DNA of 32,624 nt, from the NCBI RefSeq assembly GCF_000252165.1, contig NZ_BAET01000016.1, positions 1 through 32,624 on the forward strand. The letters run 5' to 3'. The stretch is from Glaciecola punicea ACAM 611. Lineage in GTDB: Bacteria > Pseudomonadota > Gammaproteobacteria > Enterobacterales > Alteromonadaceae. Positions 8,528 to 17,133 of the stretch are shown here, piece after piece. The notes beneath the pieces were generated by a model. It did no database searches and was not told the origin of the DNA. It saw only the letters and a list, made by a program, of their open reading frames with translations. The position numbers and the translations under genes are program-made. Positions within the stretch are counted from its first letter, which is position 1. Each line of letters opens with the position of its first letter.

Positions 8528-9628
8528 TTAACCAGGCAACAATATAGCCTTTAAGCATCGGCCTTCGTGTTGGTCGATGATTGCCGCATTAATTTCTGAC
8601 ATTGGGTAAAAAGAAACTAGTTTCTCGATAGGAAATTGACCATCAATAATGTATTGAACAAGTTCGGGTATAAATGTTTCAGGATCACTGTCCCCTTCTA
8701 ATATTCCTTGCACACGATGCCCCTTGAGAATACTTCCTGTGAGGTTCAACTTTATGTCAACCTCGGGAGAAACCGAACCCAATAAACCAAGAAATCCATG
8801 TGCCGCAAGGTAAGTAATAGCTTCCTCAATCACTGCCGGTATACCCGTATTATCAAGAATATACTGCGCACCATCTGGTAATATTCTGCGAACTTGGTCA
8901 GCAGCAGGGCCCGCATGTGGGTCTATTACATGGGTGGCGCCCATTTCCAGTCCTAGTTTCCTGCGCACAGACATTGGTTCCACCAGAATAATGTTGCGGC
9001 AACGTGCAATTTTGGCAGCAATCACTGCGCTCATCCCAACTGAGCCCCCGCCGATAATAACGATATTAGAATCTGGCTCACAAGCCATTGAACGCAAAAC
9101 ACTGCCTGCGCCTGTTTGGAAACCGCAGCCTAGGGGGCCAAGGCATGCCAAAGGTGCGTTCTTATCAACTTTGATTACATTGCGTCGATTTGCAAGGGCG
9201 TGCGTGGCAAAAGATGATTGACCAAAATAATTACCGTAGATTTTTTCACCCTCATCTACGATAGTATGGCTACCATCACGGCGGGTGCCAGCAAAGTTAA
9301 CTTCAGGAAACTGGTGGCAATAACTAGGTATGTTGTCTAGGCAGTTACCGCATGAGCCACAAGATAAAAAGCTTAGTACGACATGGTCACCTACTTGCAA
9401 GTCGTCAATTTTAGAACCCACTTCAATTATTCGCCCACTTCCTTCGTGGCCCAATACCATAGGAAGTGGAACGGGAATACTCTGGTCGCGAGAAATAATA
9501 TCTGTATGGCACATACCGACACCTTCAATTTTCACCAGCACTTCATCGGCTTTCAATGTGTCTAATTTAAGCTCCTCCAACGAGAAGTCTTCGAAAGGTT
9601 TTCTAGCAACCGCTGCAATAATGTTCAT
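8528..9628 (-). CDS. Zinc alcohol dehydrogenase, aryl/allyl-alcohol (XylB/GeoA-like) type
   Basis: This 366-residue medium-chain dehydrogenase has the catalytic zinc ligand region GMCHTD (about residue 39), GHEGSG (about 61), the structural zinc cluster CGSCGNCLDNIPSYC (about 91-105), and the NAD-binding GGGSVGM (about 193). The stretches YFGQSSFATHA and LGPLGCGFQTGAGSVL match benzyl-alcohol dehydrogenase XylB and geraniol dehydrogenase GeoA as I remember them. It should oxidise a primary benzylic or allylic alcohol to the aldehyde with NAD. Its start lies two bases beyond the aldehyde dehydrogenase stop, so the pair is expected to be co-translated. Together with the P450 this suggests oxidation of a methyl group to a carboxylate. 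The substrate is inferred, not seen. Confidence 0.93.
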   Translation of the reverse strand: MNIIAAVARKPFEDFSLEELKLDTLKADEVLVKIEGVGMCHTDIISRDQSIPVPLPMVLGHEGSGRIIEVGSKIDDLQVGDHVVLSFLSCGSCGNCLDNIPSYCHQFPEVNFAGTRRDGSHTIVDEGEKIYGNYFGQSSFATHALANRRNVIKVDKNAPLACLGPLGCGFQTGAGSVLRSMACEPDSNIVIIGGGSVGMSAVIAAKIARCRNIILVEPMSVRRKLGLEMGATHVIDPHAGPAADQVRRILPDGAQYILDNTGIPAVIEEAITYLAAHGFLGLLGSVSPEVDIKLNLTGSILKGHRVQGILEGDSDPETFIPELVQYIIDGQFPIEKLVSFYPMSEINAAIIDQHEGRCLKAILLPG

Positions 9629-9630
9629 AT

Positions 9631-11094
9631 CTATGTCCCCGAACTTATATCCATTATGATTGATTTTGTCTCGGTGTAAGCGTCAAGTGCTTCCCAACCA
9701 CACTCTCTGCCGATCCCTGACATTTTCGTCCCACCAAATGGAAAGGCTGGGTCTGCTTTTAACACACAGTTTACAAAGACTGTGCCAACATCAAGCGCAT
9801 TTGCCACGCTATGTGCTTTGGCCAAATTTTGTGTCCAAACATAAGCAGCCAAACCAAACGGACTGTCGTTGGCCATGTGTAGAGCTTGCTCATCGTCATC
9901 AAACGGCGTTACTGAAACTGCAGGACCAAATACCTCTTGCTTCATAATTTCTGACTGCTCGTGCGCATTGCATATAAGCGTAGGTTTATAAAAGTAGCCG
10001 CTGTCTGGTATTTGGGTATCGCAATGAATAATGTCAGCGCCTGACACTTTCGCATTATTAATCATGTTAGAGACGGATTGATATTGTCGGGCGCTTATTA
10101 GCGGCCCCATTTCTGATGATCTGTCGTCACTCATACCAAATTTAATCCCGCTCGCACCGCTTTGAATACCTTCAACTACCTGGTCATAAAGCGAGCGATG
10201 AACATAAAGACGCGTTCCGGCGTAGCACACTTGTCCGCTATTGAAAAATGCACCAGCGATAGCATTTGGAATTGCTAAGTTTAAGTTTGCATCTGGCATA
10301 ATGATGGAGGGTGATTTACCCCCTAATTCTAATGTAATGCGTTTTAAATCTGGAACTGATTGAGCAAGCAGATGCTGGCCTGTTTGAGTGGAGCCGGTGA
10401 ACGCAATCTTCCTTACTAGGGGGTGCTGAATCAAAGCTTGACCAGTTGTCTCGCCATCGCCGGTTACCACGCTGATAACACCCTGTGGTATACCAGCCTG
10501 AATTGCTAACTCTTGCAGTCTTAAAAGGCTATGAGGAGCTTCTAATGGGGGTTTAACAACTATCGTACAACCCGCCGCTAATGCTGGTCCTATTTTAAAC
10601 ATGGCAAGAATAAGGGGAAAATTCCAGGGTACAATAGCAACGACTACGCCCACTGGCCTGCGTGTCGTGTACGCGAGAAATTCGGGCCCGCTACCAGCCA
10701 AACTTCCGCTCTTGCCATACATTTTAGTTGGCCAACCGGCATAGGTTCTTAGCCACATGGATGCTAATGGGATATCGACCGTTTCTGTAACACTTATTGG
10801 CCTTCCCGTATCTAGTGCCTCAAGCTTTGCTAAGTGTTCACTGTCTCTGTCAATTGCATCTGCCAGTGCATGCATGAGCTTCTCGCGGCCTAGTGGCGGT
10901 ATATTTTGCCACTCTGAGCTTCTAAATCTGGCGTGGGCCTTTGAAACTATTTCATCAACTACAGCATGATTTGCTATTGGGATGTCAGCATAGGGTTTCT
11001 CTGTACATGGATCTATACAAGGTACTAATGAAGACTTGATGTCGCTTCTTGTGGCCCAGTCTTGCTTCGGTAAAACTAAATCTGTCCAACTCAT
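9631..11094 (-). CDS. NAD(P)-dependent aldehyde dehydrogenase
   Basis: This 487-residue aldehyde dehydrogenase carries the substrate and cofactor landmarks VPWNFPL, FTGSTQTG, the general-base glutamate in LELGGKSP (about residue 254), and the catalytic cysteine in GQVCYAGTRLY (about 287). It also has the C-terminal PFGGTKMSGIGRE segment. The length is normal. It would oxidise the aldehyde formed by the adjacent alcohol dehydrogenase to a carboxylic acid, ready for CoA activation. A GGGAG ribosome site precedes the ATG. It is the first intact gene of the minus-strand run; a dead thiolase lies just upstream. A possible promoter at 11166-11193 and an operator-like palindrome at 11223-11248 lie in front of it. 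Confidence 0.95.
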   Translation of the reverse strand: MSWTDLVLPKQDWATRSDIKSSLVPCIDPCTEKPYADIPIANHAVVDEIVSKAHARFRSSEWQNIPPLGREKLMHALADAIDRDSEHLAKLEALDTGRPISVTETVDIPLASMWLRTYAGWPTKMYGKSGSLAGSGPEFLAYTTRRPVGVVVAIVPWNFPLILAMFKIGPALAAGCTIVVKPPLEAPHSLLRLQELAIQAGIPQGVISVVTGDGETTGQALIQHPLVRKIAFTGSTQTGQHLLAQSVPDLKRITLELGGKSPSIIMPDANLNLAIPNAIAGAFFNSGQVCYAGTRLYVHRSLYDQVVEGIQSGASGIKFGMSDDRSSEMGPLISARQYQSVSNMINNAKVSGADIIHCDTQIPDSGYFYKPTLICNAHEQSEIMKQEVFGPAVSVTPFDDDEQALHMANDSPFGLAAYVWTQNLAKAHSVANALDVGTVFVNCVLKADPAFPFGGTKMSGIGRECGWEALDAYTETKSIIMDISSGT

Positions 11095-11165
11095 ACACTA
11101 CTCCCAATATTTCTGCTCATTCAACATGTTTATAAAGGCTGCATCGAGATTGCTCATGCCTACCG

Positions 11166-11193
11166 TGTATAACTTTTGTTAACCTCATGTAAA
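11166..11193 (-). promoter_or_regulatory. Possible sigma-70 promoter of the minus-strand catabolic run
   Basis: Read on the minus strand, TTTACA (11188-11193) and TATACA (11166-11171) are spaced by 16 bases. That places a start near 11158, about 65 bases before the aldehyde dehydrogenase ATG. The palindrome at 11223-11248 lies upstream of the -35 box. The match is good but was found by eye in AT-rich DNA. Confidence 0.4.
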
Positions 11194-11222
11194 TATAATA
11201 CTAAAAAAGACTCCTTGTCTAC

Positions 11223-11248
11223 TTTTAAATGTATACATTGTTTAAAAT
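11223..11248. promoter_or_regulatory. Operator-like palindrome, copy 1 (upstream of the aldehyde dehydrogenase)
   Basis: The 26-base site is centred on the perfect ten-base palindrome ATGTATACAT, flanked by TTTTAA and TGTTTAAAAT. It matches the site at 12565-12590 at 22 of 26 positions in the same orientation. It lies about 130 bases upstream of the first intact gene of the minus-strand run and overlaps the tail of the thiolase remnant. The regulator at 16310-16954 is the obvious candidate to bind it; this is inferred. Confidence 0.55.
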
Positions 11249-11649
11249 TATAATTGTTGCTATTCCTTGACCACCATCAAGGCAAAGGGCAATTAATCCA
11301 CGTTTTAAACTTCGCTTCTCTAATTCATCGAGAAGCGCACTGAAAAGCATTGCAGCTGCTGCACCCATTGGCTGCCCCAACGTAATAACATCAGTAAAAA
11401 CGTTGGTAATCTCAAATGTATTATTGCGATTGATAAAGCCGTCTTTGACTGAAATTACAACAGTATTGCAATCTCCAACTTGTATAATAAATCTGGTAAG
11501 AATCTGTATTTCGGAAGTAATGACGTAATTGTAACTCTCGCAATAAGCTTGACCCAGTGATAGTGGCGTGACCTCATGAAGGGCTCCATCTTTTTTGCCT
11601 TTAGACCGGGGGGTCGAATTGCATTATGTCGATACGCGGTATTACTCAT
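11225..11649 (-). pseudogene. Thiolase (acetyl-CoA acyltransferase) remnant
   Basis: This is a collapsed thiolase gene. On the minus strand an ATG at 11649 opens a peptide starting MSNTAYRHNAIRPPG. After a frame change it becomes GKKDGALHEVTPLSLGQAY, the characteristic thiolase N-terminus. About 100 to 180 bases on, a different stretch reads LGQPMGAAAAMLFSALLDEL and then LCLDGGQGIATII before a TAA at 11225. This corresponds to the C-terminal GHPxGA and CxGGGxGxA motifs of thiolases, with H and the catalytic C-G context eroded (GQP for GHP, LDGGQG for IGGGMG). A normal thiolase is about 390 residues, so some 300 codons are missing from the middle. Being at the head of the minus-strand run, it was probably once the pathway's thiolytic enzyme. 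Confidence 0.85.
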
Positions 11650-11901
11650 TGTAAGAAATCGTCCTTTGCAAATTTACATAAGGGATTGACAATCAAGTGA
11701 TAATGCCATCATCATTTTTTGAGTTTAGAGCGTTGGCGGCCTACTATACAATGGCGATTGTCTACAAATAAATAGGCAATAAACTACAATATTGGTTATC
11801 AACATTTGAGCGATTGCAATGAAATACATCACTTTTTAAAGCTATTTTGCAGCAGAACTGCTTAAAAATATCGTTAATAAAACGTTAAATAACTGTAATT
11901 A

Positions 11902-12057
11902 ATGAATAAAAATAATATACGCGCAAAAATTGTCGAAATCCGTAATACACGTTTGTCAGTGGAGTCCTTTATTAATTTACAGCAGGATATTACTAATTTA
12001 ATGCAAGATGAAATTATTGGGCATTTTGAACAAGTCATGCATTTAGGCGCATTCTGA
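11902..12057 (+). CDS. Possible 51-residue small protein, unrecognised
   Basis: An ATG at 11902 opens a 51-codon frame ending in TGA at 12057. The predicted peptide begins MNKNNIRAKIVEIRNTRLSV and continues with a glutamine- and aspartate-rich helix-like segment, QQDITNLMQDEIIGHFEQVM. It has no signal peptide, membrane segment or cysteine. Amino-acid composition looks protein-like and it could form two amphipathic helices, but no clear Shine-Dalgarno site precedes it. I do not recognise the family. It may be a chance frame or a broken fragment of a larger gene. It sits in the regulatory gap between the two arms of the catabolic cluster. Confidence 0.3.
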   Translation: MNKNNIRAKIVEIRNTRLSVESFINLQQDITNLMQDEIIGHFEQVMHLGAF

Positions 12058-12564
12058 ATCTGTTGCACAGCCTAATTCACAGTATAGCAGCCGGTTCAGC
12101 ACCTAAAACTTGGACCGGCGTTGCACCGACCAGTTTACGAAAGACAGATTGACCACAATTAACCCGAGGTCGAAAATATGCAACGTAACTGCCGCACACT
12201 TTTACCTTTACGCGCGACTAATGCCTAGATCCATTCATTGCTTTAGGAACAAGTTTTCTTCCGACAGCAGCTTTTAACTCGGGCATTACTTACATAATAG
12301 GCAGGCTTTGCCGCTTACCGTTTTAACATATTCTTCAACAGATCTGATTTTTGCTTTCCCACCGGCTGACTACAGCAAAGGTGTCGATGAGGATACAAAA
12401 AAGTATATTTTCCTTTACTAAACGTTCACAGATCGGTGAACCTCAGATTTATTCATAAGTCAACTGTGCTGACTGCTTGGGATAAAATATAAGAAAATTC
12501 ATTCTTAAAGTGGGTAAAGAATAATGGGTGTAATTATATTTTTCACAAAAAGACACTTTGTCCA

Positions 12565-12590
12565 TTTTAAGTGTATACAGTGTTTGAAAA
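12565..12590. promoter_or_regulatory. Operator-like palindrome, copy 2 (upstream of the P450 gene)
   Basis: The 26-base site has the core GTGTATACAGTG flanked by TTTTAA and TTTGAAAA, and matches the site at 11223-11248 at 22 of 26 positions. It lies about 107 bases before the P450 ATG. Two such sites facing the two divergent arms suggest one shared repressor or activator. The match was counted by eye. Confidence 0.55.
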
Positions 12591-12696
12591 ATAATGTAAT
12601 ACTTATAAAACCTGTTACAAGTTATTTACAATAATTTAAATGACATTGCGTAACGTTCCTATTTTTTTGACAATTTAACTGTTAAGGATTGCTAAA

Positions 12697-13941
12697 ATGG
12701 CACAAACATTAGAGACCTTTGGTCCGATTTATCTCGCTGAGACTGATTATTTTAAAGAAGGATTTCCCCATGATCTATTTACTAAATTGAGAGCTGAAAA
12801 TCCCGTAGTTTGGAGTGAAGAAAAAAATGATAGAGGTTTTTGGGTATTAACAAAATATAAGGACATAGAGTATGTCTCAAGAAATCCTCAGCTATTTTCT
12901 TCTGCAACAAAAAATGGTGGACACCGAATTTTTGATGAAGACAAAGTAGGTTTAGTTGCAGCAGGTGAGGACAACGCTACAATCGGTCGACCTATGATAT
13001 CGCTGGATCCACCAGAGCATGTCGGGGTTCGTCAATCGGCTATGCGCGGTCTTACACCTGCAGCTATGAAGTCAATGGAGGGACGGATACGTGAGCGCAT
13101 CAGTGCATTGTTAGATGCCGTCGTTCCTGGTCAACAGTTTGATGTCATCAGTTCATTAAGTGCGCCCATCCCCATACAAACGCTAGTTGAGATTTTGGGG
13201 TGCCCTCCAGAAATGGAAGCAGAACTCTACGCTTGGACAAATTGCTTAGTTGGTGAGGGTGACCCAGAATTTCGTCAATCGCCTGAGCATATGGGTAAAG
13301 TTATTGAGAATTTGGTCAAATTTGCGTTGCAGTTGCTAGATGCGGGTAAGGATGGCGATGGTACCGATATGATCAGCTTAATATCCAAAACATATGACGG
13401 CACAAAGTTAAGCCAAGCTGACTTCCTTGGTAATTTTATTCTGTTGGTTATTGGAGGAAATGAAACTACGCGAAATACTCTTTCCGGCGGACTGTTAGCA
13501 TTCGCTGAATATCCTGACCAGCTTTCAAAGTTAATTGCTAACCCAGAGCTTATCCCAAGTGCCGTTAAAGAAATCTTACGATGGGTGTCTCCTGTGATGC
13601 ATTTTCGACGAACTGCGACTGAGGACGTTGAGATACGCGGCGTAAAAATTGCTAAAGGTTCAAAAATAGTGATGTGGTATCCTTCAGCTAATCGCGATGA
13701 GGAGATATGGGAGCGTCCATTTGAATTTGATATAGAACGTAAAAATAATCGCCACTTCACGTTCGGCACGGGGCAGCACATGTGTATTGGAAATCGTCTG
13801 GGTGAGCTGCAGATTCGTGTCTTTTTAGAAGAATTTACCAAGCGCTTTAATCACGTTGAACTTGCTGGTAAGGCCAAACGGGTGCAGTCCAATTTTTTAC
13901 AGGGTCTCAAAAAATTGCCCATGAAATTCAATAATGTGTAG
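12697..13941 (+). CDS. Cytochrome P450 (class I bacterial, CYP108/125-like)
   Basis: This soluble 414-residue P450 hydroxylates an unactivated C-H using electrons from ferredoxin. It shows the I-helix oxygen-activation motif GGNETTRN (residues 253-260), the K-helix ExxR as EILR (292-295), the YPSANRDEE segment typical of terpene and steroid P450s such as P450terp (about 328-336), and the heme loop FTFGTGQHMCIG with the axial Cys at 363. No membrane anchor is seen. The I-helix has Asn-Glu-Thr where many have His/Gln-Asp/Glu-Thr, which is common in CYP125/CYP142-like enzymes. An AAGGA ribosome site precedes the ATG. It heads the plus-strand arm P450-ligase-SDR and completes a three-component system with the ferredoxin at 5592 and the reductase at 17134. 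The substrate is unknown. Confidence 0.96.
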   Translation: MAQTLETFGPIYLAETDYFKEGFPHDLFTKLRAENPVVWSEEKNDRGFWVLTKYKDIEYVSRNPQLFSSATKNGGHRIFDEDKVGLVAAGEDNATIGRPMISLDPPEHVGVRQSAMRGLTPAAMKSMEGRIRERISALLDAVVPGQQFDVISSLSAPIPIQTLVEILGCPPEMEAELYAWTNCLVGEGDPEFRQSPEHMGKVIENLVKFALQLLDAGKDGDGTDMISLISKTYDGTKLSQADFLGNFILLVIGGNETTRNTLSGGLLAFAEYPDQLSKLIANPELIPSAVKEILRWVSPVMHFRRTATEDVEIRGVKIAKGSKIVMWYPSANRDEEIWERPFEFDIERKNNRHFTFGTGQHMCIGNRLGELQIRVFLEEFTKRFNHVELAGKAKRVQSNFLQGLKKLPMKFNNV

Positions 13942-13952
13942 TGGTTTGAACA

Positions 13953-15485
13953 ATGAAACATTTTTCAAAAAAGGCTGAAAACTCGCCAGATAAAATTGCT
14001 GTGATTTTTGATGATAACGTAGCACTAAGTTATGCGCAGTTAAACAAGGCCAGTATCGCGTTTGGAAATTATATGCAGCACCTTGGAGTGGATTCGTCCA
14101 AACCCGTCGCTGTGTTAATGGAAAACCGATACGAATATATTGTTTGCGCATTAACTTTGCTCAGAATGGGGATGCAGTTAGTCCCGATCAATAGTCATTT
14201 AAAACAAGCAGAAATTACTTATATCGTCACCGACTCTGATGCTGCATTACTGATTACCTCTGACTTGTACAAAGATGTTTGTAAAAATTTATCGCTAACA
14301 ATCTTAAACGTGGATGATGAAAAAGTCTGGGGAGCTATAAAACGTAAGTTCGAAAGTACATTTTCTGTTGAGTATGCGTTTAAACAATCTGAAGGACAGG
14401 TCTTATTTTATTCATCGGGGACGACTGGTAAGCCCAAAGGCATATTAAGACCGGTGAACGACCGACCATTTGGAACGCCAGCGCCTATTGAAGAGTTTTT
14501 ATCCAATTACTATAAATTTGATTGTCAATCTGTATACCTTTGTCCGGCACCTCTTTATCATGCTGCACCATTAAATTGGACATTATCGGTGCTTCGTTAT
14601 GGTGGTTGCGTGGTTGTTATGCCAAAGTTTGATGCTGAAAATGCCTTAAGGCTCATAGACACTTACAAGGTAGATGTCACTCAATTCGTACCAACTATGT
14701 TTGTACGCATGCTCAGCCTAAGCACTACGATAAAGCAAAGGTACTCCCAATCGTCACTGCGAATCGTGGCACATGCAGGCGCACCCTGTGCACCGGAGAT
14801 AAAGCATAAAATGATCGATTGGTGGGGCATGATAATTCATGAATATTATGCCGGCAGTGAAACTAATGGCTTAACTGCTATTACCCCTGAGGAATGGTTG
14901 GAACATCCAGGGTCAGTTGGTAAGGCAGTGCTGGGTGAACTGCATATTTGCAACGAGCATGGTGTTCCTGAAGTAGCAGGTACGACAGGTCAAATATATT
15001 TTTCTGGTTTACCGCCTTTTTCATATAAGGGAGACGAGCGTAAAACACAAGAAGCTTATAACGAGAAGGGATGGAGCACTCTAGGCGATATTGGATATAT
15101 AGACGCAGAAGGCTTTCTATATTTGAAAGATAGAAAGAACTTTATGATTATTTCCGGTGGTGTCAACATTTACCCACTTGAAGTTGAAAACACGCTTATG
15201 TCTTACGACCTAATACTTGATGTTGCAGTAGTAGGAGTGCCACATGAGGAGCTTGGCGAAGAAGTAGTCGCCGTGATTCAGTTACACGATTATTATAACA
15301 AAAGCCCCCAATTAGCAAACGAAATTATTGAATTTTGCCGTGAAAAGATAGCGCATTTTAAGTGTCCAAAGAGAGTTGTTTTTACAACTGAGTTACCTAG
15401 ATTGCCGAATGGGAAGTTGTTAAAAAGGCATATAAAAGACAACTTACTTGAAGCTATCTCATCAAAAAAAGAAATAAAGAGGTGA
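13953..15485 (+). CDS. Acyl-CoA synthetase (AMP-binding), second copy
   Basis: This complete 510-residue adenylate-forming ligase shows the P-loop YSSGTTGKPKG (about residue 153), YYAGSETNG in place of the usual YG-TE (about 298), the LGDIGYIDAEG aspartate motif (about 376) with the KDR hinge, and the catalytic lysine in PNGKLLKR (about 486). It begins 11 bases after the P450 stop with only a weak ribosome site, so translational coupling is likely. It probably makes the CoA thioester of the acid derived from the P450 product. It differs from the ligase at the window start in the substrate-pocket region, so the two probably act at different steps. This is inferred. Confidence 0.94.
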   Translation: MKHFSKKAENSPDKIAVIFDDNVALSYAQLNKASIAFGNYMQHLGVDSSKPVAVLMENRYEYIVCALTLLRMGMQLVPINSHLKQAEITYIVTDSDAALLITSDLYKDVCKNLSLTILNVDDEKVWGAIKRKFESTFSVEYAFKQSEGQVLFYSSGTTGKPKGILRPVNDRPFGTPAPIEEFLSNYYKFDCQSVYLCPAPLYHAAPLNWTLSVLRYGGCVVVMPKFDAENALRLIDTYKVDVTQFVPTMFVRMLSLSTTIKQRYSQSSLRIVAHAGAPCAPEIKHKMIDWWGMIIHEYYAGSETNGLTAITPEEWLEHPGSVGKAVLGELHICNEHGVPEVAGTTGQIYFSGLPPFSYKGDERKTQEAYNEKGWSTLGDIGYIDAEGFLYLKDRKNFMIISGGVNIYPLEVENTLMSYDLILDVAVVGVPHEELGEEVVAVIQLHDYYNKSPQLANEIIEFCREKIAHFKCPKRVVFTTELPRLPNGKLLKRHIKDNLLEAISSKKEIKR

Positions 15486-15488
15486 AAC

Positions 15489-16265
15489 ATGAAAAATTTA
15501 TTAAAAGATAGAGTGGCCCTGGTTACTGGTGGTTCGCGCGGCATTGGACGCGCCATTGCTGAGGCTTTTATAGCAGAGGGAGCTAAGGTTTTCATTAGTG
15601 GTAGAGATGAAAAGGTAGGCGAGCAGGTGGCTCAAGATTTAGGTAAGCAATGTCACTTTATTGCCTGCGATGTCACGGACGGCAAGAGCATTAATGCAAT
15701 GGTCGATAGTGCTGTTAAGCAAGGAGGCAGACTTGACATCTTGGTCAATAACGCTGGAGGTGTGTGGGGATTCGCGCCCGCTTCTCAAATGGACGATGAA
15801 ACATGGGATAATATCATTGCGCTGAACCTCACATCTGTTTTTAAAGCATCCCGCGCCGCGATGCGCGTAATGGAAAAACAAAATTACGGACGTATTATAA
15901 ATATCTCTTCCGTTGAAGGAAAACAAGGGAAGGTCGGATTCTCACATTATTCGGCGACTAAACACGGTGTGATCGGCCTGACTAAGTGTATGTCGAAGGA
16001 AGGAGGTCCGTATGGAGTTACAGTAAACGCAGTCTGCCCCGGTTTAGTTATCACTGATCTAATCAGGGATAATGCTGGTTCTGCAGCTGAAGCTGCAGGC
16101 ATGGATTACGATGAACTTATTGATGCGTATGCAAAGCAAGCCGCTATTGGAAGACCTATAAAACTAGAAGAAGTAGCAGCAATAACCGTAATGCTTGCAT
16201 CGGAACTCGGTGGAGGAGTAAGTGGCGCACCAATTTCTGTTGATGGTGGCACAGCTTCTTATTGA
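15489..16265 (+). CDS. Short-chain dehydrogenase/reductase
   Basis: This 258-residue classical SDR has TGGSRGIG at residues 14-21, the NNAGG structural motif (about 87-91), the catalytic Ser in NISSVEG (about 141), and YSATKHG with Tyr/Lys at about 155-159. The C-terminus carries the common SGAPISVDGGTASY ending. The FabG-like layout suggests oxidation or reduction of a secondary alcohol, such as a 3-hydroxyacyl-CoA or a hydroxylated ring. It starts four bases after the ligase stop with a clear AGAGGTG ribosome site, so it belongs to the P450 transcript. It is only distantly similar to the HSD17B10-like SDR in the other arm. The substrate is unknown. Confidence 0.93.
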   Translation: MKNLLKDRVALVTGGSRGIGRAIAEAFIAEGAKVFISGRDEKVGEQVAQDLGKQCHFIACDVTDGKSINAMVDSAVKQGGRLDILVNNAGGVWGFAPASQMDDETWDNIIALNLTSVFKASRAAMRVMEKQNYGRIINISSVEGKQGKVGFSHYSATKHGVIGLTKCMSKEGGPYGVTVNAVCPGLVITDLIRDNAGSAAEAAGMDYDELIDAYAKQAAIGRPIKLEEVAAITVMLASELGGGVSGAPISVDGGTASY

Positions 16266-16271
16266 ACTAGC

Positions 16272-16306
16272 TGCCCCTCTGCGCATCAAGCAGGTGGGCA
16301 TTTTAT
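16272..16306 (+). terminator. Rho-independent terminator after the P450 operon
   Basis: An imperfect stem pairs TGCCCCTCTGC (16272-16282) with GCAGGTGGGCA (16290-16300), nine of eleven positions, followed at once by TTTTAT. It lies seven bases after the SDR stop and separates it from the convergent TetR gene. Confidence 0.6.
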
Positions 16307-16309
16307 CAA

Positions 16310-16954
16310 TTAGTTACCATTGAATATAGCGCTTACGGTTATGTGACCTAAGGCCTCGGCAAGAGAATCCAGATCTTTGCTCTCACACTTTGAAACGAAG
16401 TTAGTGAGGTAAAGCGTATTTATCCAAGTCAAAATTTTTGCCACCTCTGCCGTCGCCTGTTTTTTTGCCTTTCCTTGTTGGTGAACCGCATGAACAGCAA
16501 GTTCACTTTTATGACATAGCGTGGTCATCATCTCTTCGTATAAACGTCTTACATTATCATCATGAGGAGCCAGATCCTGAATTGCTGCCACGATAGCTTG
16601 ATGCTTTTTAAATGCATACACAATGCCCTTTATTCCTTCATGCAAATCTTCTGGGTTTGCTTTTTCTGAGTTTTTAAACCACAAACCCGCGCCGTCAATG
16701 ATATCCTTTGTGACCACGCCCATCAACCGAGCTACCAATTCACCTTTATCTTTGAAGTGAGTATAAAAAGTAGACCTAGCAATATCGGCGCGGCTAGCCA
16801 AATCATCGATTGTAATCTGCCCTAAACTGTTACCTTCTTCTAGCATCTTCTCCATTGCATCAAGCAGACGTTCCTCTATCAATGGTTTTCTTGTGTTTTT
16901 CTCCCTATTCCGACGAGTGGGCCTTTGTTCTAAATCTAACTGTCTCATTTTCAT
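16310..16954 (-). CDS. TetR family transcriptional regulator
   Basis: This 214-residue regulator has an N-terminal helix-turn-helix: the basic start RPTRRNREKN is followed by the canonical TetR signature ITIDDLASRADIARSTFYTHFKDKGEL (about residues 48-74, quoted in two parts because it is long: ITIDDLASRADIARS and TFYTHFKDKGEL). The remainder is a helical ligand-binding and dimer domain without recognisable ligand residues. It lies between the P450 operon and the ferredoxin reductase gene, so it is the likely local regulator, perhaps sensing the substrate or a CoA intermediate. The palindromes at 11223 and 12565 are candidate binding sites. No clear copy is seen in its own upstream region. Confidence 0.93.
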   Translation of the reverse strand: MKMRQLDLEQRPTRRNREKNTRKPLIEERLLDAMEKMLEEGNSLGQITIDDLASRADIARSTFYTHFKDKGELVARLMGVVTKDIIDGAGLWFKNSEKANPEDLHEGIKGIVYAFKKHQAIVAAIQDLAPHDDNVRRLYEEMMTTLCHKSELAVHAVHQQGKAKKQATAEVAKILTWINTLYLTNFVSKCESKDLDSLAEALGHITVSAIFNGN

Positions 16955-17133
16955 CCAGTGTTAAATATTATTTAATTTTACAACTACTGCACTTAATCAA
17001 TACCAAATAATATTCGCAGTAAATAAATCGCCTAGATTATATTAATTGAAATTCAAATGCAGATATGAGTACTTCTAAACCTTAGCACATTGTAATAACG
17101 TGACCTGTTAGTTGGATCGTTCTAATATTAATC

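Larger units (their letters stand above)
11650..12696. other. Divergent regulatory region between the thiolase remnant and the P450 gene
   Basis: About 1 kb of AT-rich DNA separates the two divergent arms. It holds one small possible reading frame (11902-12057) and the palindrome at 12565-12590. The stretch 12058-12480 is less AT-rich and full of stops in all frames; I recognise no gene or remnant there. I could not fix a convincing promoter for the P450 gene. Confidence 0.6.

Noticed and set aside
11874-12068. 64-codon minus-strand Cys-rich frame
   Set aside because: It lies opposite the more protein-like 51-codon plus-strand frame and has biased, improbable composition.
13275-13841. 188-codon minus-strand frame within the P450 gene
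   Set aside because: It lies entirely opposite a well-supported P450 with all its motifs and has no recognisable domain, so it is a shadow frame.
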